A DNA stretch of 64,000 nucleotides from Rhizobium laguerreae (GCF_002008165.1 NZ_MRDM01000032.1:124001-188000), one strand, 5' to 3'; counted from the stretch's first letter, positions 1 to 9,983 are shown. The notes: generated by a model not told the origin, from the sequence alone. Numbers and translations are program-made.

Positions 1-240
1 GCCGCAATTGGCGCAGAAGCCGCGCTCGACAAGCTCCGAGCTCTTCCAGATGCTCGGCTTGCCGCGTGTCCAGCTGAGCGCATCATCGGGCGCGGCGACG
101 AGCGCGGCAAAGATGTTGCCCGAGGCTTTCTGACACATGCGGCAATGGCAGAGATGCGAATTGTCATGCATAGCGGTTGCGTGGTAGCGCACGGCGCCGC
201 ACTGGCAGCCGCCGCTCACCTCCATCTCGATGCGTTTCAT
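1..240 (-). CDS. GFA-family (CENP-V/GFA) protein, 3' part outside the window
   Basis: The first 80 codons of a glutathione-dependent formaldehyde-activating-type protein. Visible zinc-binding cysteines are CQCG at residues 12-15, the CHCRMC cluster at 31-36 and CANCG at the window edge, the usual order in this family. Many members bind zinc without proven formaldehyde activity, so the substrate is unknown. The start is supported by the AAGGAGGAG ribosome site directly upstream. The protein is incomplete only because the window ends. Confidence 0.85.
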   Translation of the reverse strand, partial: MKRIEMEVSGGCQCGAVRYHATAMHDNSHLCHCRMCQKASGNIFAALVAAPDDALSWTRGKPSIWKSSELVERGFCANCG

Positions 241-535
241 TTTTTCTCCTCCTTCAAGAGGCGGGTTTGGGCTTAATCTCTTTTAGATTTTCGTCTTTTG
301 ATCGTCCAGCTCTTCCAGAGCGGATCCAGTTCCGGTGTTCGTGGGCGTGGTTTGCCAGACCAGATGGACCCGATCACGCCTTCTCGATCGTCTGCCCATA
401 ACTTCCGCTTCAACCGCCGGTTAAGCGGTGGCAGAATCTCGCAGAGATTGTCGGCTGGGTCCGCAGTCGTGAAGTTCCGGCCGTTTTAAACCTCGAATAC
501 TTTCGACATCGGCGGCCTCCTTCGGACTTGCCTTG
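241..535. other. Intergenic region with a possible decayed minus-strand reading frame
   Basis: No convincing intact gene. On the minus strand an ATG at 509 has a good GGAGG site, but a TAA follows at codon 8 (486-488); the same frame then stays open to a stop at 273-275, just ahead of the GFA gene. It could be a degraded small gene or a seven-residue leader. I do not recognise the translated residues. Confidence 0.25.
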
Positions 536-1498
536 CTAGATCACCATTTCGCGCAAATCGCGGATAATTCCGCCGGGGCCGGCCTCGGCTGCAGCGTCTA
601 CGCCAATCTTCGTTAACCAGCACCACATGCTGACCCGGTGGAAAAGAGTGTAGAGCCGAAGCGCCCTTTCGGTGTCCCGGTGATCGACCGACCCGTAACC
701 TTCCAAGATGGGCTGATAGCTGCGCGGGTCTTCATGTGCAGAGCAGAAAAGGGCCTTGGCCAAGTCGAAGAGCTTGTCCGCAGCGCGTGCGTTTTCGAAA
801 TCGACAAGCCCGCTCAACTCAAGTCCGCCAGCCTTGCCACGCAACGCTAACACATTGCCCTGATGAAGATCGTCGTGGGCGAGGACTGCACCGTCGCTTG
901 CGTCGAAAAGATCGAAGCTACCTTCGGCAAATCGTTGCAGACGACGTGCCAGCTCGGGATCGCCGCCGAGCTCGCGAAACCGCCGAAACACATCGTCAAA
1001 CGCTGCCGTCATGTAATCTGCGTTAGTGTGTACCGGTTTGTCGATGCCCTGGCCATGCACGTAGCCATACCCAGGCATCGGTACCGCATGAATGCGTCTT
1101 AGAAGCTCCCCCATCTGGCGATAGGCCTCTTTGATGTCAGGCTCGGCCATCCAGTGACGAAGCGAGCGGCCCGGCAGGTGCGTCAACAAGGAATAGCGTA
1201 GCGGCATAAGGGACCGCGATTCATCGACGCGCAGCCAGGTGGGAACCGGCAGCGTCAAATCTTCGAGCCAGCCCGCAACGAGCGCCTCCTTAGACGGTCC
1301 CCACTCGGGCTTGTCCGGATAAATCTTGAGAATCAGCGACCCATAATCGGAACTAGCAAGATCAATCCTGTAGACCTCAGTGCTGCCGCCCTCCAGCCGG
1401 GAGAAACCGCTGATGGCGAGATCGGGCTCAAGGTGTTGGATGAGCCGCAAAACAGTTTTGGCGTCCAGTTCGAAAGTCATCCTTCGTCTCTGTGCCAT
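536..1498 (-). CDS. Aminoglycoside phosphotransferase (APH)-family kinase
   Basis: A 320-residue protein of the APH/choline-kinase-like fold. The catalytic loop HDDLHQGN is at residues 208-215 and the metal-binding DFE at 233-235. An N-terminal lobe contains a nucleotide-site lysine candidate near residue 58 (LILKIYP). The family phosphorylates hydroxyls on small molecules; only some members inactivate antibiotics, and nothing here shows the substrate. Two starts are possible: ATG at 1498, or the internal ATG at 1480 (MTFEL). It stands alone, with no obvious operon partner. Confidence 0.8.
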   Translation of the reverse strand: MAQRRRMTFELDAKTVLRLIQHLEPDLAISGFSRLEGGSTEVYRIDLASSDYGSLILKIYPDKPEWGPSKEALVAGWLEDLTLPVPTWLRVDESRSLMPLRYSLLTHLPGRSLRHWMAEPDIKEAYRQMGELLRRIHAVPMPGYGYVHGQGIDKPVHTNADYMTAAFDDVFRRFRELGGDPELARRLQRFAEGSFDLFDASDGAVLAHDDLHQGNVLALRGKAGGLELSGLVDFENARAADKLFDLAKALFCSAHEDPRSYQPILEGYGSVDHRDTERALRLYTLFHRVSMWCWLTKIGVDAAAEAGPGGIIRDLREMVI

Positions 1499-1688
1499 AG
1501 CATGCGACCCTGTTGTCGCGCTTTCGCCTAACGGGATAAAGCTCTCTGCATCTCACTATAATCACGGCAATTGGGCAATCCTGCGACCCTGAACGAAACG
1601 CCTCCCTTCCCACTGGTTACAGTATGAATGCGCAACAGGGCTCATCGCACTGCATTCAGCAGCCCGCTCTCGATGCTTAACTATCGGA

Positions 1689-1812
1689 TCAGTTGAGGCG
1701 AAATAGTCCCGTCAAGAACTTCTTCACAGTGGCTTGGGCTGCCTCGGTCGCAGCTTTGTCGCGCCGCCAAACCATATAACTCCCCCAACTTGAGTCGCAT
1801 TTGCTCCAACGG
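1689..1812 (-). pseudogene. 3' fragment of a gene, resembling a LysR-type regulator C-terminus
   Basis: Between the kinase gene and the ABC ATPase, the minus strand encodes WGSYMVWRRDKAATEAAQ and continues to FLTGLFRLN and a TGA at 1689-1691. There is no start or N-terminal part: the frame runs straight into the end of the upstream gene. The pattern resembles the end of a LysR effector-binding domain, but the match is short and made by eye. The rest of the 1,499-1,821 gap holds nothing else I can support. Confidence 0.35.
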
Positions 1813-1821
1813 CCGTTGCGC

Positions 1822-2895
<1,074 letters not shown>

Positions 2896-2917
2896 GATTG
2901 CACTCCAACGGTTCGGC

Positions 2918-3766
2918 TCAGGACTTGACGGCGCCGGCGGTCAGACCGGCGATGATGTGTCTCTGGGCGACGAAAAAGACGATGATGGTGGGAAGGATGG
3001 TCAGCGTAATGAAGGCCAGCACCAGCTGCCACTCCGTGCCGTACTCGCCGCGATAGACCATGATGCCGAGCGGCCAGGGATATTTCGATTCCGAGTTCAG
3101 CATAATCAGCGGCAGGATGTAGCTGTTCCAGCTGCCGACGAAGGAGATGATGCTGACGGTGGCGACGATCGGCCGGGAAAGCGGCAACGAGATATGCCAG
3201 AAGAAGCGGAGATAACCGCAGCCATCGACAAAGGCCGCCTGAAACAATTCTTCCGGAAGATTGCGGAAGTAGTTTCGAAACAGCAGGATGCTCATGCCAA
3301 GGCCGAAGGCCACCTGCGGCAGCACCACGCCCCAATAGGTATCGAGCAGGCCGAGATCGCGGATGCGGATGAACAGCGGCAGGATCGCGGTCGCCGCCGG
3401 AAACATCAGGCCGAGCAGGAAATAATTGAGCAGGAACGACGACCCGAAAAAGCGGACATGGGCAAAGGCGAAAGCTGCCATCGACGATACGATCAGCGTC
3501 AGAAGGACGGTGAGCGACGCGATCAACAGCGAATTGCCGATCTGCAGCCAATAGCGTTCACCGAAGAGAATATCGGTGTAGTTCGCCAATTGCCACTCCG
3601 TCGGCAGGCCGAAGGGATTGGTGCGCAGGTCGCCCAGCGTCTTGAATCCGCCGAGCGCCGTCGTCAGCAGCGGCACGAGCACGATCGCGGCAATCAGGCT
3701 CAGCGACACGTAGAGATAGACGCGTGTTGATGTGCTCATGCGGATGGAAGAGCTCATATCAGTCAT
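2918..3766 (-). CDS. Carbohydrate ABC transporter permease, MalG type
   Basis: A 282-residue inner-membrane permease with about six hydrophobic helices. The EAA-type loop that contacts the ATPase is visible around residues 178-195 (EELFQAAFVDGCGYLRFF). It pairs with the MalF-type permease encoded upstream; the reading frames overlap by 8 bp, indicating translational coupling. With the ATPase and binding protein it forms a CUT1 importer. Confidence 0.93.
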   Translation of the reverse strand: MTDMSSSIRMSTSTRVYLYVSLSLIAAIVLVPLLTTALGGFKTLGDLRTNPFGLPTEWQLANYTDILFGERYWLQIGNSLLIASLTVLLTLIVSSMAAFAFAHVRFFGSSFLLNYFLLGLMFPAATAILPLFIRIRDLGLLDTYWGVVLPQVAFGLGMSILLFRNYFRNLPEELFQAAFVDGCGYLRFFWHISLPLSRPIVATVSIISFVGSWNSYILPLIMLNSESKYPWPLGIMVYRGEYGTEWQLVLAFITLTILPTIIVFFVAQRHIIAGLTAGAVKS

Positions 3767-4697
3767 GGCGCATGAAGATCCTTTTGTAACCGAAGGCCAG
3801 CGTCACGCAGATGATGAAGAGCACCACGCCGACCGCGCTGCCGAGGCCGACCTGCATGCGCATGACGCCGTAGGTATAGAGGAAGGTAACCATCGTCTGG
3901 GTGGAGTTGGATGGCCCGCCGCCCGTCAGCGGCATGATCATGTCGAAGAGCTGCAGCGAGCCGACGACGGCAAAGAAGATGGAAAGACGCAAGGTCGAGC
4001 CGAGCAGCGGCAGTGTGACGTAGCGGAACTTCTGCCAGCCGGTGGCGCCGTCGATTTCGGCGGCCTCCAGCACGCTCTTGTCGACGGATTGCAGGCCGGC
4101 GATGAACAGCATCATGTGGAAGCCGAAATATTTCCAGACGATCACCCCAAGCACGGCATAGATCGCCACGTCCTTATCGGCGAGCACGTAAGGGTTGGCG
4201 AAGCCGAAGAAGTTGGAAACGGCGGCAAACAGGCCATAGTCGCCATCATAGACGAAGCGCCAGATGAGGCCTGCGGCAACGTCCGCCAGGACATAGGGCA
4301 GGAAGAAGATCAGCCGGTAGCCGACGACACCCGGAATGCGGTGCGCCAGCATTGTGGCCAGCCAGATGGCGAGCGGCACCTGGATGCAGATCGAGATGAC
4401 GATGATCAGGCCGTTATTGACCAGCGCCTGGGTGAAGGCCGCATTGCGGAACAGAACCTGGAAATTGCGCAGCGCGATGAACTCGGTCGGCGTGCCGTAG
4501 CCGTTCCACTTGTAGAGACTGTACCAGGCCGCCTCGCCCATCGGCATGATGACGAAGAGCGTGAAAAGCAGCAGCGCCGGCGGCAGGAAGATCAACAGCA
4601 CCGCCAGCCGGTCATGCGCGACCGAGCTCTTGCTGTTTGCGGCTCTCTTTGCCGGCCTCGCGGCCGTGGTTATCGATGGGACTGAAATATTGGCCAT
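3759..4697 (-). CDS. Carbohydrate ABC transporter permease, MalF type
   Basis: A 312-residue permease with six predicted membrane spans and a cytoplasmic N-terminal tail. The EAA loop is near residues 206-225 (VLEAAEIDGATGWQKF). It is shorter than enteric MalF because it lacks the large periplasmic loop, as is usual for rhizobial CUT1 systems. It is the second gene of the operon, about 80 bp after the binding-protein gene. Confidence 0.93.
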   Translation of the reverse strand: MANISVPSITTAARPAKRAANSKSSVAHDRLAVLLIFLPPALLLFTLFVIMPMGEAAWYSLYKWNGYGTPTEFIALRNFQVLFRNAAFTQALVNNGLIIVISICIQVPLAIWLATMLAHRIPGVVGYRLIFFLPYVLADVAAGLIWRFVYDGDYGLFAAVSNFFGFANPYVLADKDVAIYAVLGVIVWKYFGFHMMLFIAGLQSVDKSVLEAAEIDGATGWQKFRYVTLPLLGSTLRLSIFFAVVGSLQLFDMIMPLTGGGPSNSTQTMVTFLYTYGVMRMQVGLGSAVGVVLFIICVTLAFGYKRIFMRHD

Positions 4698-4775
4698 GGG
4701 TCCTGCTTTCGCATCTCGTCGGCAGCAATGCTGGCGCCCCGATTTGGGGCGCCAGGAAGGGTCTGCAGGCGCTGG

Positions 4776-6080
4776 TTATTGTTCCAGTTCGAAAGCGTCC
4801 TGGATCATCTGGGCGCCGTCCTTGGAATTCATCTGCCCGGAGACGATTTCCACCGACACGTCGTTGACGACACGGCCGACCGCGGCACCCAGATCCTGGT
4901 CGAAGAAGTTCTGATGCCATGTCGAGCCAGCCAACTGCTTGGCCGACTCGGCCAGGAGCGGACTGGTGACACCGTCATCGGCGCCGACGGCCACGGGCAG
5001 CAACATGCCGGCCTTGGCCATCGCACGCTCGTTCTCCGCATTCGTCAGGAAGGCGAGGAAATCGATCGCCTCCTTGGAAGCCTTCTTTGTGACGGCCCAG
5101 CCGTTCAAGCCGCCGAGCGTGTCCGTCGGCTTGCCGGCGCCGCCCTCAACCGCGGGGAAGGCGAAACGGCCGATATTGTCTGCCGAAAGCCCCTTGCCGT
5201 CACCGGCATTCTTGCGCTGGTTGGCTTCGGTATTTTCAAAGCCCAGGATCATCGCGGCCTTGCCGTCACCGAATACGCCGAGCGTCTGTGGCCAGCTCGC
5301 GCCGAGATAGCCAGGCTGGAAAGGTTCGAGCTTGCCGAGTTCGGCGAGGTCGTCGCCTGCCTTGATGACCGCCGGATCGAGGAAACCTTCGCCTTCGCCG
5401 TTCTTGGCCGCCTCGAAGACCTTCTGTCCGCCCTCGCGCATGACAAGATAGCTCCAGTAGAAATGGATGGGCCATTTCTCACCGCCGCCGCCTGCAATCG
5501 GCACGATGCCGGCGGCCTTGATCTTCTTCACCGCTTCGAGAAAATCACTCCAGCTCTTGATCTCCTCGGCTTTGACGCCGGCCTTGGCAAACATCGCCTT
5601 GTTGTAGAAGAAGCTGACCAGGCCGACCTTGTAAGGTATGGCCCAAGTCTTGCCGTCGAAGGTCAGGCCTTCGACCGAAGCCGGGGTATAAGCGCTGCGC
5701 AGCTTACCGCCATCGGCATCGAGGGCCGCCGTCACGTCCTGGAGCGCGCCGGTCTCGGACTGCTGCTTCAAGACGCCGCCGCCCCAGCTGTAAAAGAAAT
5801 CCGGCACGTCGTCGGACTGCAGCAATGTCGGAAGCTTGGCCTTGAAGGCCTCGTTTTCGAGAAACTGCATCTGGATATCGACGTCGGGATGCTGGGCTTC
5901 GTATTTCTTGACGATGTCTTCCCAGGCCGCGACATATTTCGGGTCGAGCTCGAGATGCAGCCATTTAACGACCGTCGCCGCCGAAGCAGCACCAGCTCCG
6001 GCCAGCAATATGCCGGCAGCCGCGGCCATGGATGCGATACGCCTGCCGCCAAAAGCGGCGCTCTTGAACCTAAAAGTCAT
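4776..6080 (-). CDS. Extracellular sugar-binding protein (ABC family 1 SBP)
   Basis: A 434-residue periplasmic solute receptor for the importer. The start at 6080 (MTFRF) is preferred over 6110 because GGGAGG lies just upstream of it. A signal peptide (basic FKSAAFGGRR, hydrophobic core, ASA cleavage site) is followed by a mature region beginning with the beta-strand/helix pattern of bacterial family 1 SBPs. It leads the minus-strand operon and is divergent from the ROK regulator. The sugar cannot be read from sequence; the ThuA/Gfo neighbours suggest a disaccharide or sugar polyol. Confidence 0.93.
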   Translation of the reverse strand: MTFRFKSAAFGGRRIASMAAAAGILLAGAGAASAATVVKWLHLELDPKYVAAWEDIVKKYEAQHPDVDIQMQFLENEAFKAKLPTLLQSDDVPDFFYSWGGGVLKQQSETGALQDVTAALDADGGKLRSAYTPASVEGLTFDGKTWAIPYKVGLVSFFYNKAMFAKAGVKAEEIKSWSDFLEAVKKIKAAGIVPIAGGGGEKWPIHFYWSYLVMREGGQKVFEAAKNGEGEGFLDPAVIKAGDDLAELGKLEPFQPGYLGASWPQTLGVFGDGKAAMILGFENTEANQRKNAGDGKGLSADNIGRFAFPAVEGGAGKPTDTLGGLNGWAVTKKASKEAIDFLAFLTNAENERAMAKAGMLLPVAVGADDGVTSPLLAESAKQLAGSTWHQNFFDQDLGAAVGRVVNDVSVEIVSGQMNSKDGAQMIQDAFELEQ

Positions 6081-6131
6081 GATTTTTCCTCCCAGGGGTC
6101 CTGTCCTCACAATTTTTCCCCTATGCGGATT

Positions 6132-6160
6132 AATTCAACGGAGCTTTGGCATATTGTCAA
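6132..6160 (-). promoter_or_regulatory. Candidate sigma-70 promoter for the sugar ABC operon
   Basis: Minus strand: TTGACA at 6160-6155, a 17-bp spacer, then TGAATT at 6137-6132, about 50 bp upstream of the binding-protein start. It sits in the divergent region shared with the ROK gene. Confidence 0.4.
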
Positions 6161-6189
6161 CCCAATGCCTCTATTTTTATCAAATGCGC

Positions 6190-6218
6190 TTGACATGACC
6201 GCTGAATTCCCTGCTATT
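6190..6218 (+). promoter_or_regulatory. Candidate promoter for the ROK regulator gene
   Basis: CTTGACA with its hexamer at 6190-6195 and a -10-like GCTATT at 6213-6218 (17-bp spacer), about 65 bp ahead of the ROK start. An operator for the regulator would be expected between the two divergent promoters, but I see no clear palindrome. Confidence 0.4.
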
Positions 6219-6283
6219 TATTTCGTAACCCGTTAAAAATATTTGGGTTCCGCCCCAAAGAAACGCTCGCCTGGCTAGTTCCC

Positions 6284-7483
6284 ATGAAGACCGCAGATCC
6301 CGAATTAATGCGCGCGATCAATCGCTTGAACGTGCTCGATACTATCAGGCGCCATGGTCCGATCTCGCGGATAGAGATCAGCGAGCGTACCGAACTCTCC
6401 ACCACAACCGTTTCGGCCATCACCGCCTCATTGCTCGACGACGGGCTGATCCTGCCGCGTCACGAAGGCGATATCCGCAATGAGGCCGTGCGCGGACGGC
6501 CGCGGGTCATGCTGGAGCTCAATCCCGATGCCGCACGCGTTGTGGGCGCCAAGATCGCTGCCAACAGGATGGTTTTTGTCGTCACCAATTTCCGCGGCGA
6601 TGTGCTGTCGAAGCTCGCCTTGCCGATCCGCATCGACCGGCAGCCGATTGGCGTCATCGCCGATCTCGTTGAGGATGGCGTCCGGCGCTGCGTCGTCGAT
6701 GCCGGACTTTCGCTGGAGGATGTCGACAGCGTCTGCCTCGGCTTTCCCGGCGTCATCGAGCACCGCACCGGCTACATCAGAAGCAGCCCGATCTTTCGCG
6801 ACACCAATGTCAATTTCGCCGCCGAGATGTCGACGCGGCTGGCAACGCCGACCATTGTCGAAAGCGACGCCCACGCCATCACGCTTGGCCATCACTGGTT
6901 TGGAAAGGCGCGCGATCTCGAGGATATGGTGCTGATTTCGCTGGAACAGACGCTAGGGCTGGGCGTTCTGCACGGCAACAGCCTGTTTCGCGGCGCCGGC
7001 GGCCTCAGCCACAATCTCGGCGACCTGGTGCTCGGCATGGGACCGAATGGCGTCGTCCGGCTTTCTAGCCGGGCCGGCGAAAGCGCGATCCTCGGCGAAC
7101 AGCAGGCCGATGGGCGTTTTGCCGAGGCGATCCGTCTCGGCCGCGGCATGAACCATGCCCAGGCGCTGATCAAGGCAGACGACGACCGGCTGATTAGCGC
7201 CGCGATCCGCGCCGGCGAAGCAGTCGGGTTGACCATTGCCAACATCGTCACACTGTTTGCGCCGCCGCGGGTCATCCTGGTCGGATCGAGTCTGGCGCTC
7301 GGCGAACCCTTTCTCAACAGCCTGCGCGATGCCTATACGCTCGCCATTCCGCCATCGCTGCGCGGCGTGAGCGAACTCGTCTTCGACGATTCGACCGATG
7401 ATTTCTGGGCGCAGGGTGCCGCTGCGGTGGCGCTCTACGAGCTTTACGAATCGCCCTGGAGTACGACGGGGCCGGCGCTCTGA
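6284..7483 (+). CDS. ROK-family transcriptional regulator
   Basis: A 399-residue protein with an N-terminal winged helix-turn-helix (about residues 10-65; RIEISERTELSTTTVSAI fits the recognition helix) and a C-terminal ROK sugar-kinase-like fold (about 85-390). Divergent transcription from the sugar importer suggests it controls that operon and its own in response to a sugar. The cysteine cluster (CxCGxxGC) that binds zinc in most ROK proteins is absent: after GGLSHNLGDL the equivalent segment reads GVVRLSSRAGES. It is probably a pure sensor rather than a kinase. Confidence 0.9.
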   Translation: MKTADPELMRAINRLNVLDTIRRHGPISRIEISERTELSTTTVSAITASLLDDGLILPRHEGDIRNEAVRGRPRVMLELNPDAARVVGAKIAANRMVFVVTNFRGDVLSKLALPIRIDRQPIGVIADLVEDGVRRCVVDAGLSLEDVDSVCLGFPGVIEHRTGYIRSSPIFRDTNVNFAAEMSTRLATPTIVESDAHAITLGHHWFGKARDLEDMVLISLEQTLGLGVLHGNSLFRGAGGLSHNLGDLVLGMGPNGVVRLSSRAGESAILGEQQADGRFAEAIRLGRGMNHAQALIKADDDRLISAAIRAGEAVGLTIANIVTLFAPPRVILVGSSLALGEPFLNSLRDAYTLAIPPSLRGVSELVFDDSTDDFWAQGAAAVALYELYESPWSTTGPAL

Positions 7484-7528
7484 CGGGCGGCACAATCAAA
7501 ATCAATGGCACGATCAATGGAGGAATTC

Positions 7529-8629
7529 ATGGACAAGGTCGGTATCGGCATCATCGGATGCGGCAATATTTCAGGCGCCTATCTCACGGCGATGGCATCC
7601 TTTCCCATCCTCGACATCCGCGGCGTCGCCGATCTCAACCGGGAGCTGGCGGAAGCAAAGGCTGCGGAATTCAACGTTCCCGTCAAGACCGTCGAGGAGC
7701 TTTTCACCGACCCCAAGATCGAGATCATCGTCAACCTGACGATCCCGAAGGCCCATGTTGCCGTAGCGCTGCAGGCGCTCGATGCCGGCAAGCATACCTA
7801 TTCGGAAAAGCCGCTCGGGATTAATTTCGCGGAAGGGAAAAAATTGGCGGAGGCCGCCAAGGCGAGGAATCTGCGCATTGGTGCTGCCCCAGACACCTTT
7901 CTCGGCGGCGGCCACCAGACGGCGCGTGGCTTGATCGACCAGGGCGTCATCGGCCAGCCGGTCGGCGGCTCGGCAACCTTCATGTGCCCGGGCCATGAGC
8001 GCTGGCATCCGAACCCGGCCTTCTATTACGAAGTCGGCGGCGGGCCGATGCTCGATATGGGTCCTTACTACATCACCGATCTCGTCAATCTTCTCGGGCC
8101 GGTTGCGCAGGTTGCAGGCTTTGCGACGACGCCGCGGGCCGAGCGGCTGATCACCAGCGAACCGCGAAACGGCCAACGCATTCCCGTGCATGTGCCGACC
8201 CACGTCGCCGGGATGATGGCCTTTGCCAATGGCGCTGTCGTGCAGATCGCCATGAGCTTCGATGTTGCCGGCCACAAACATGTGCCGCTCGAAGTCTACG
8301 GCACCGAGGGCACGCTTGTTGTTCCCGATCCCAACAGGTTCGGCGGCCCGGTGGAATATCTGAAGAAGGGCGGTCCGTTCGAGGACCAGCCGGTCACCTC
8401 ACCCTATGCCGACGGCAACTACCGCTCCCTCGGCGTTGCCGACATGGCGCATGCGATCCGCTCCAACCGGCCGCACCGCGCCAATGGCGATCTGGCCCTG
8501 CATGTGCTCGAAGTCATGGAAGCATTCCACACCGCCGCCGCGACCGGCCGGACGGTCGCGATCACCACGGCAACGGAGCGCCCTGCCCCGCTGTCCGATT
8601 CCATCGTCGACGGACGGTTGGCGAAATAA
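7529..8629 (+). CDS. Gfo/Idh/MocA-family sugar oxidoreductase
   Basis: A 366-residue NAD(P)-dependent dehydrogenase. The start at 7529 (MDKVGIG) is chosen because GGAGG lies just ahead; a frame open from 7505 has no such site. The Rossmann motif GIIGCGNISG is at about residues 6-15, and the EKP motif with the catalytic lysine (SEKPLG) is near residue 93. The C-terminal half is the family's substrate-binding sheet. It follows the ROK gene by 45 bp and precedes the ThuA-like gene by 18 bp. In Sinorhizobium ThuB, a member of this family, acts with ThuA on disaccharides; the pairing here suggests similar chemistry. Confidence 0.92.
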   Translation: MDKVGIGIIGCGNISGAYLTAMASFPILDIRGVADLNRELAEAKAAEFNVPVKTVEELFTDPKIEIIVNLTIPKAHVAVALQALDAGKHTYSEKPLGINFAEGKKLAEAAKARNLRIGAAPDTFLGGGHQTARGLIDQGVIGQPVGGSATFMCPGHERWHPNPAFYYEVGGGPMLDMGPYYITDLVNLLGPVAQVAGFATTPRAERLITSEPRNGQRIPVHVPTHVAGMMAFANGAVVQIAMSFDVAGHKHVPLEVYGTEGTLVVPDPNRFGGPVEYLKKGGPFEDQPVTSPYADGNYRSLGVADMAHAIRSNRPHRANGDLALHVLEVMEAFHTAAATGRTVAITTATERPAPLSDSIVDGRLAK

Positions 8630-8647
8630 GTTTCAGGAGGAAAGACT

Positions 8648-9289
8648 ATGCGTGAAGCACTGATCGTCTGGGGCGGCTGGAGCGGGCATGAGCCGCAGGA
8701 GTGCGCCGAAATCATCAAGACCATGCTCGAGGAAGACGGCTTCAAGGTCTATCTCGAGCACGGCACCGAGGCGCTTGCCGATCCTTCCGTCCATGATCTC
8801 AGCCTCGTCGTGCCAATCATGACGATGTCGAAGATCGAGAAGGAAGAGGTCAAGAACCTCGCGACCGCGATCGAAAGCGGAGTCGGTATCGCCGGCTATC
8901 ACGGCGGCGCGGGCGATGCCTTCCGCGACTCCGTCGACTACCAGTTCATCATCGGCGGCCAGTGGGTGGCTCACCCCGGCAACATCATCGACTATACCGT
9001 CAACATCACCCGTCCCGACGATCCGCTCATGGAGGGTATTGCCGATTTCCCCTATACCTCAGAGCAATATTATATGCATGTCGACCCCTCGAACGAGGTT
9101 CTGGCGACGACCAAGTTCACCGGCGAACACGCCTACTGGATCGACGGAGTCGTCATGCCCGTCGTCTGGAAGCGGAAATACGGCAAGGGCCGGGTGTTCT
9201 ATTCCTCGCTCGGCCATCAGGCCAAGGAATTCGACGTTCCCCAGATGAAGACCATCTTCCGCCGCGGCGCCAACTGGGCGGCGCGGTAG
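8648..9289 (+). CDS. ThuA-domain (trehalose-utilization family) protein
   Basis: A 213-residue ThuA-fold protein, related to class I glutamine-amidotransferase folds. Recognisable features are the N-terminal strand ALIVWGGWSGHEPQ, the YHGGAGDAFR segment near residue 90 and the GKGRVFYSSLGH segment near residue 180. AGGAGG stands ahead of the ATG. Gene order with the dehydrogenase mirrors thuAB-type loci, but here the pair is divergent from the importer and controlled by a ROK protein, so the substrate need not be trehalose. Confidence 0.9.
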   Translation: MREALIVWGGWSGHEPQECAEIIKTMLEEDGFKVYLEHGTEALADPSVHDLSLVVPIMTMSKIEKEEVKNLATAIESGVGIAGYHGGAGDAFRDSVDYQFIIGGQWVAHPGNIIDYTVNITRPDDPLMEGIADFPYTSEQYYMHVDPSNEVLATTKFTGEHAYWIDGVVMPVVWKRKYGKGRVFYSSLGHQAKEFDVPQMKTIFRRGANWAAR

Positions 9290-9320
9290 GCTAGGCTGTC
9301 TGTTTCGAGGGGATCCAAGA

Positions 9321-9498
9321 AGGCCCCCTCCCCACCCCCCCCACAAGGGGGAGGGGCTAAACTGCGGCCCGCGCCAGCGACAAAAGGCGAGCGCTTGCTC
9401 GCTGTGACCGTTCTACGGATTATTACGATGGAGGTTATCGCAAGCGGCGCGGCATATTAGGCCCTCCCCCTTGTGGGGAGGGGTTGGGGAGGGGTTTT
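9321..9498. repeat. Pair of inverted GC-rich hairpin repeats
   Basis: Two copies of a C-rich/G-rich hairpin unit lie in opposite orientation: 9321-9356 (CCCCTCCCC ... ACAAGGGGGAGGGG) and 9462-9498 (CCCTCCCCCTTGTGGGG ...). Each can fold on itself, and the two can pair with each other. The second ends in GGGGAGGGG followed by TTTT and may help end transcription after the ThuA-like gene. This looks like a dispersed rhizobial intergenic element. The gap 9,290-9,506 holds nothing else. Confidence 0.7.
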
Positions 9499-9506
9499 GG
9501 CTGGTC

Positions 9507-9983
9507 TCAGCCGATGATCAATGCCGTCCCGTAGAGCCCCAGCGCAAAAACCGTATGGGCCAGCAGATTGAAGCACCGCACCTTGTTCGGCGTCGGATGT
9601 TTGGAGGCGGCCCAGCCGATGCCGAGGCCGGGCTGCAACAGGAACCACCCTGCCCCGACGGTGATGATGCCGAAGATCCAGGCGGGAAGAAATGTCGGGG
9701 CCGCCAGCCAGGCCGAGCCCATGATGATGGCGAAGATCACCCCATAGAGGATGCCGACAGCGTAATGGCTGATCCAGCCGAGCGCCAGTTCGTTGTTATA
9801 GGGTTCGGCATCGGCGATGCTCTCGTGAAAAACCTTGCCCCGGCCGAGGTGCCAGAACCAGCGACCCACAGGTGCCCAGTTTGGGGCCGCCTGGCCGAGC
9901 TGGGTGAGCACGATTGCCCAGAGGTCCATCAGGATTGTTGCGCCGGCGCCGAGCGCCAGACCACGCAATAGAATATCGAACAT
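9507..9983 (-). CDS. DUF2938 family membrane protein
   Basis: A 158-residue integral membrane protein with four hydrophobic spans (about 2-22, 70-92, 98-118 and 135-157). The N-terminal GATILMDLWAIVLTQLG segment and the PVGRWFWHLGRG motif are typical of DUF2938. Function is unknown in the family. It is a single gene, convergent toward the hairpin repeat pair. Confidence 0.85.
   Translation of the reverse strand: MFDILLRGLALGAGATILMDLWAIVLTQLGQAAPNWAPVGRWFWHLGRGKVFHESIADAEPYNNELALGWISHYAVGILYGVIFAIIMGSAWLAAPTFLPAWIFGIITVGAGWFLLQPGLGIGWAASKHPTPNKVRCFNLLAHTVFALGLYGTALIIG

Noticed and set aside
4728..6236. 502-codon plus-strand frame across the sugar-binding protein gene
   Set aside because: Shadow frame of a well-supported gene; the translation is low in recognisable structure and no start signal is present.
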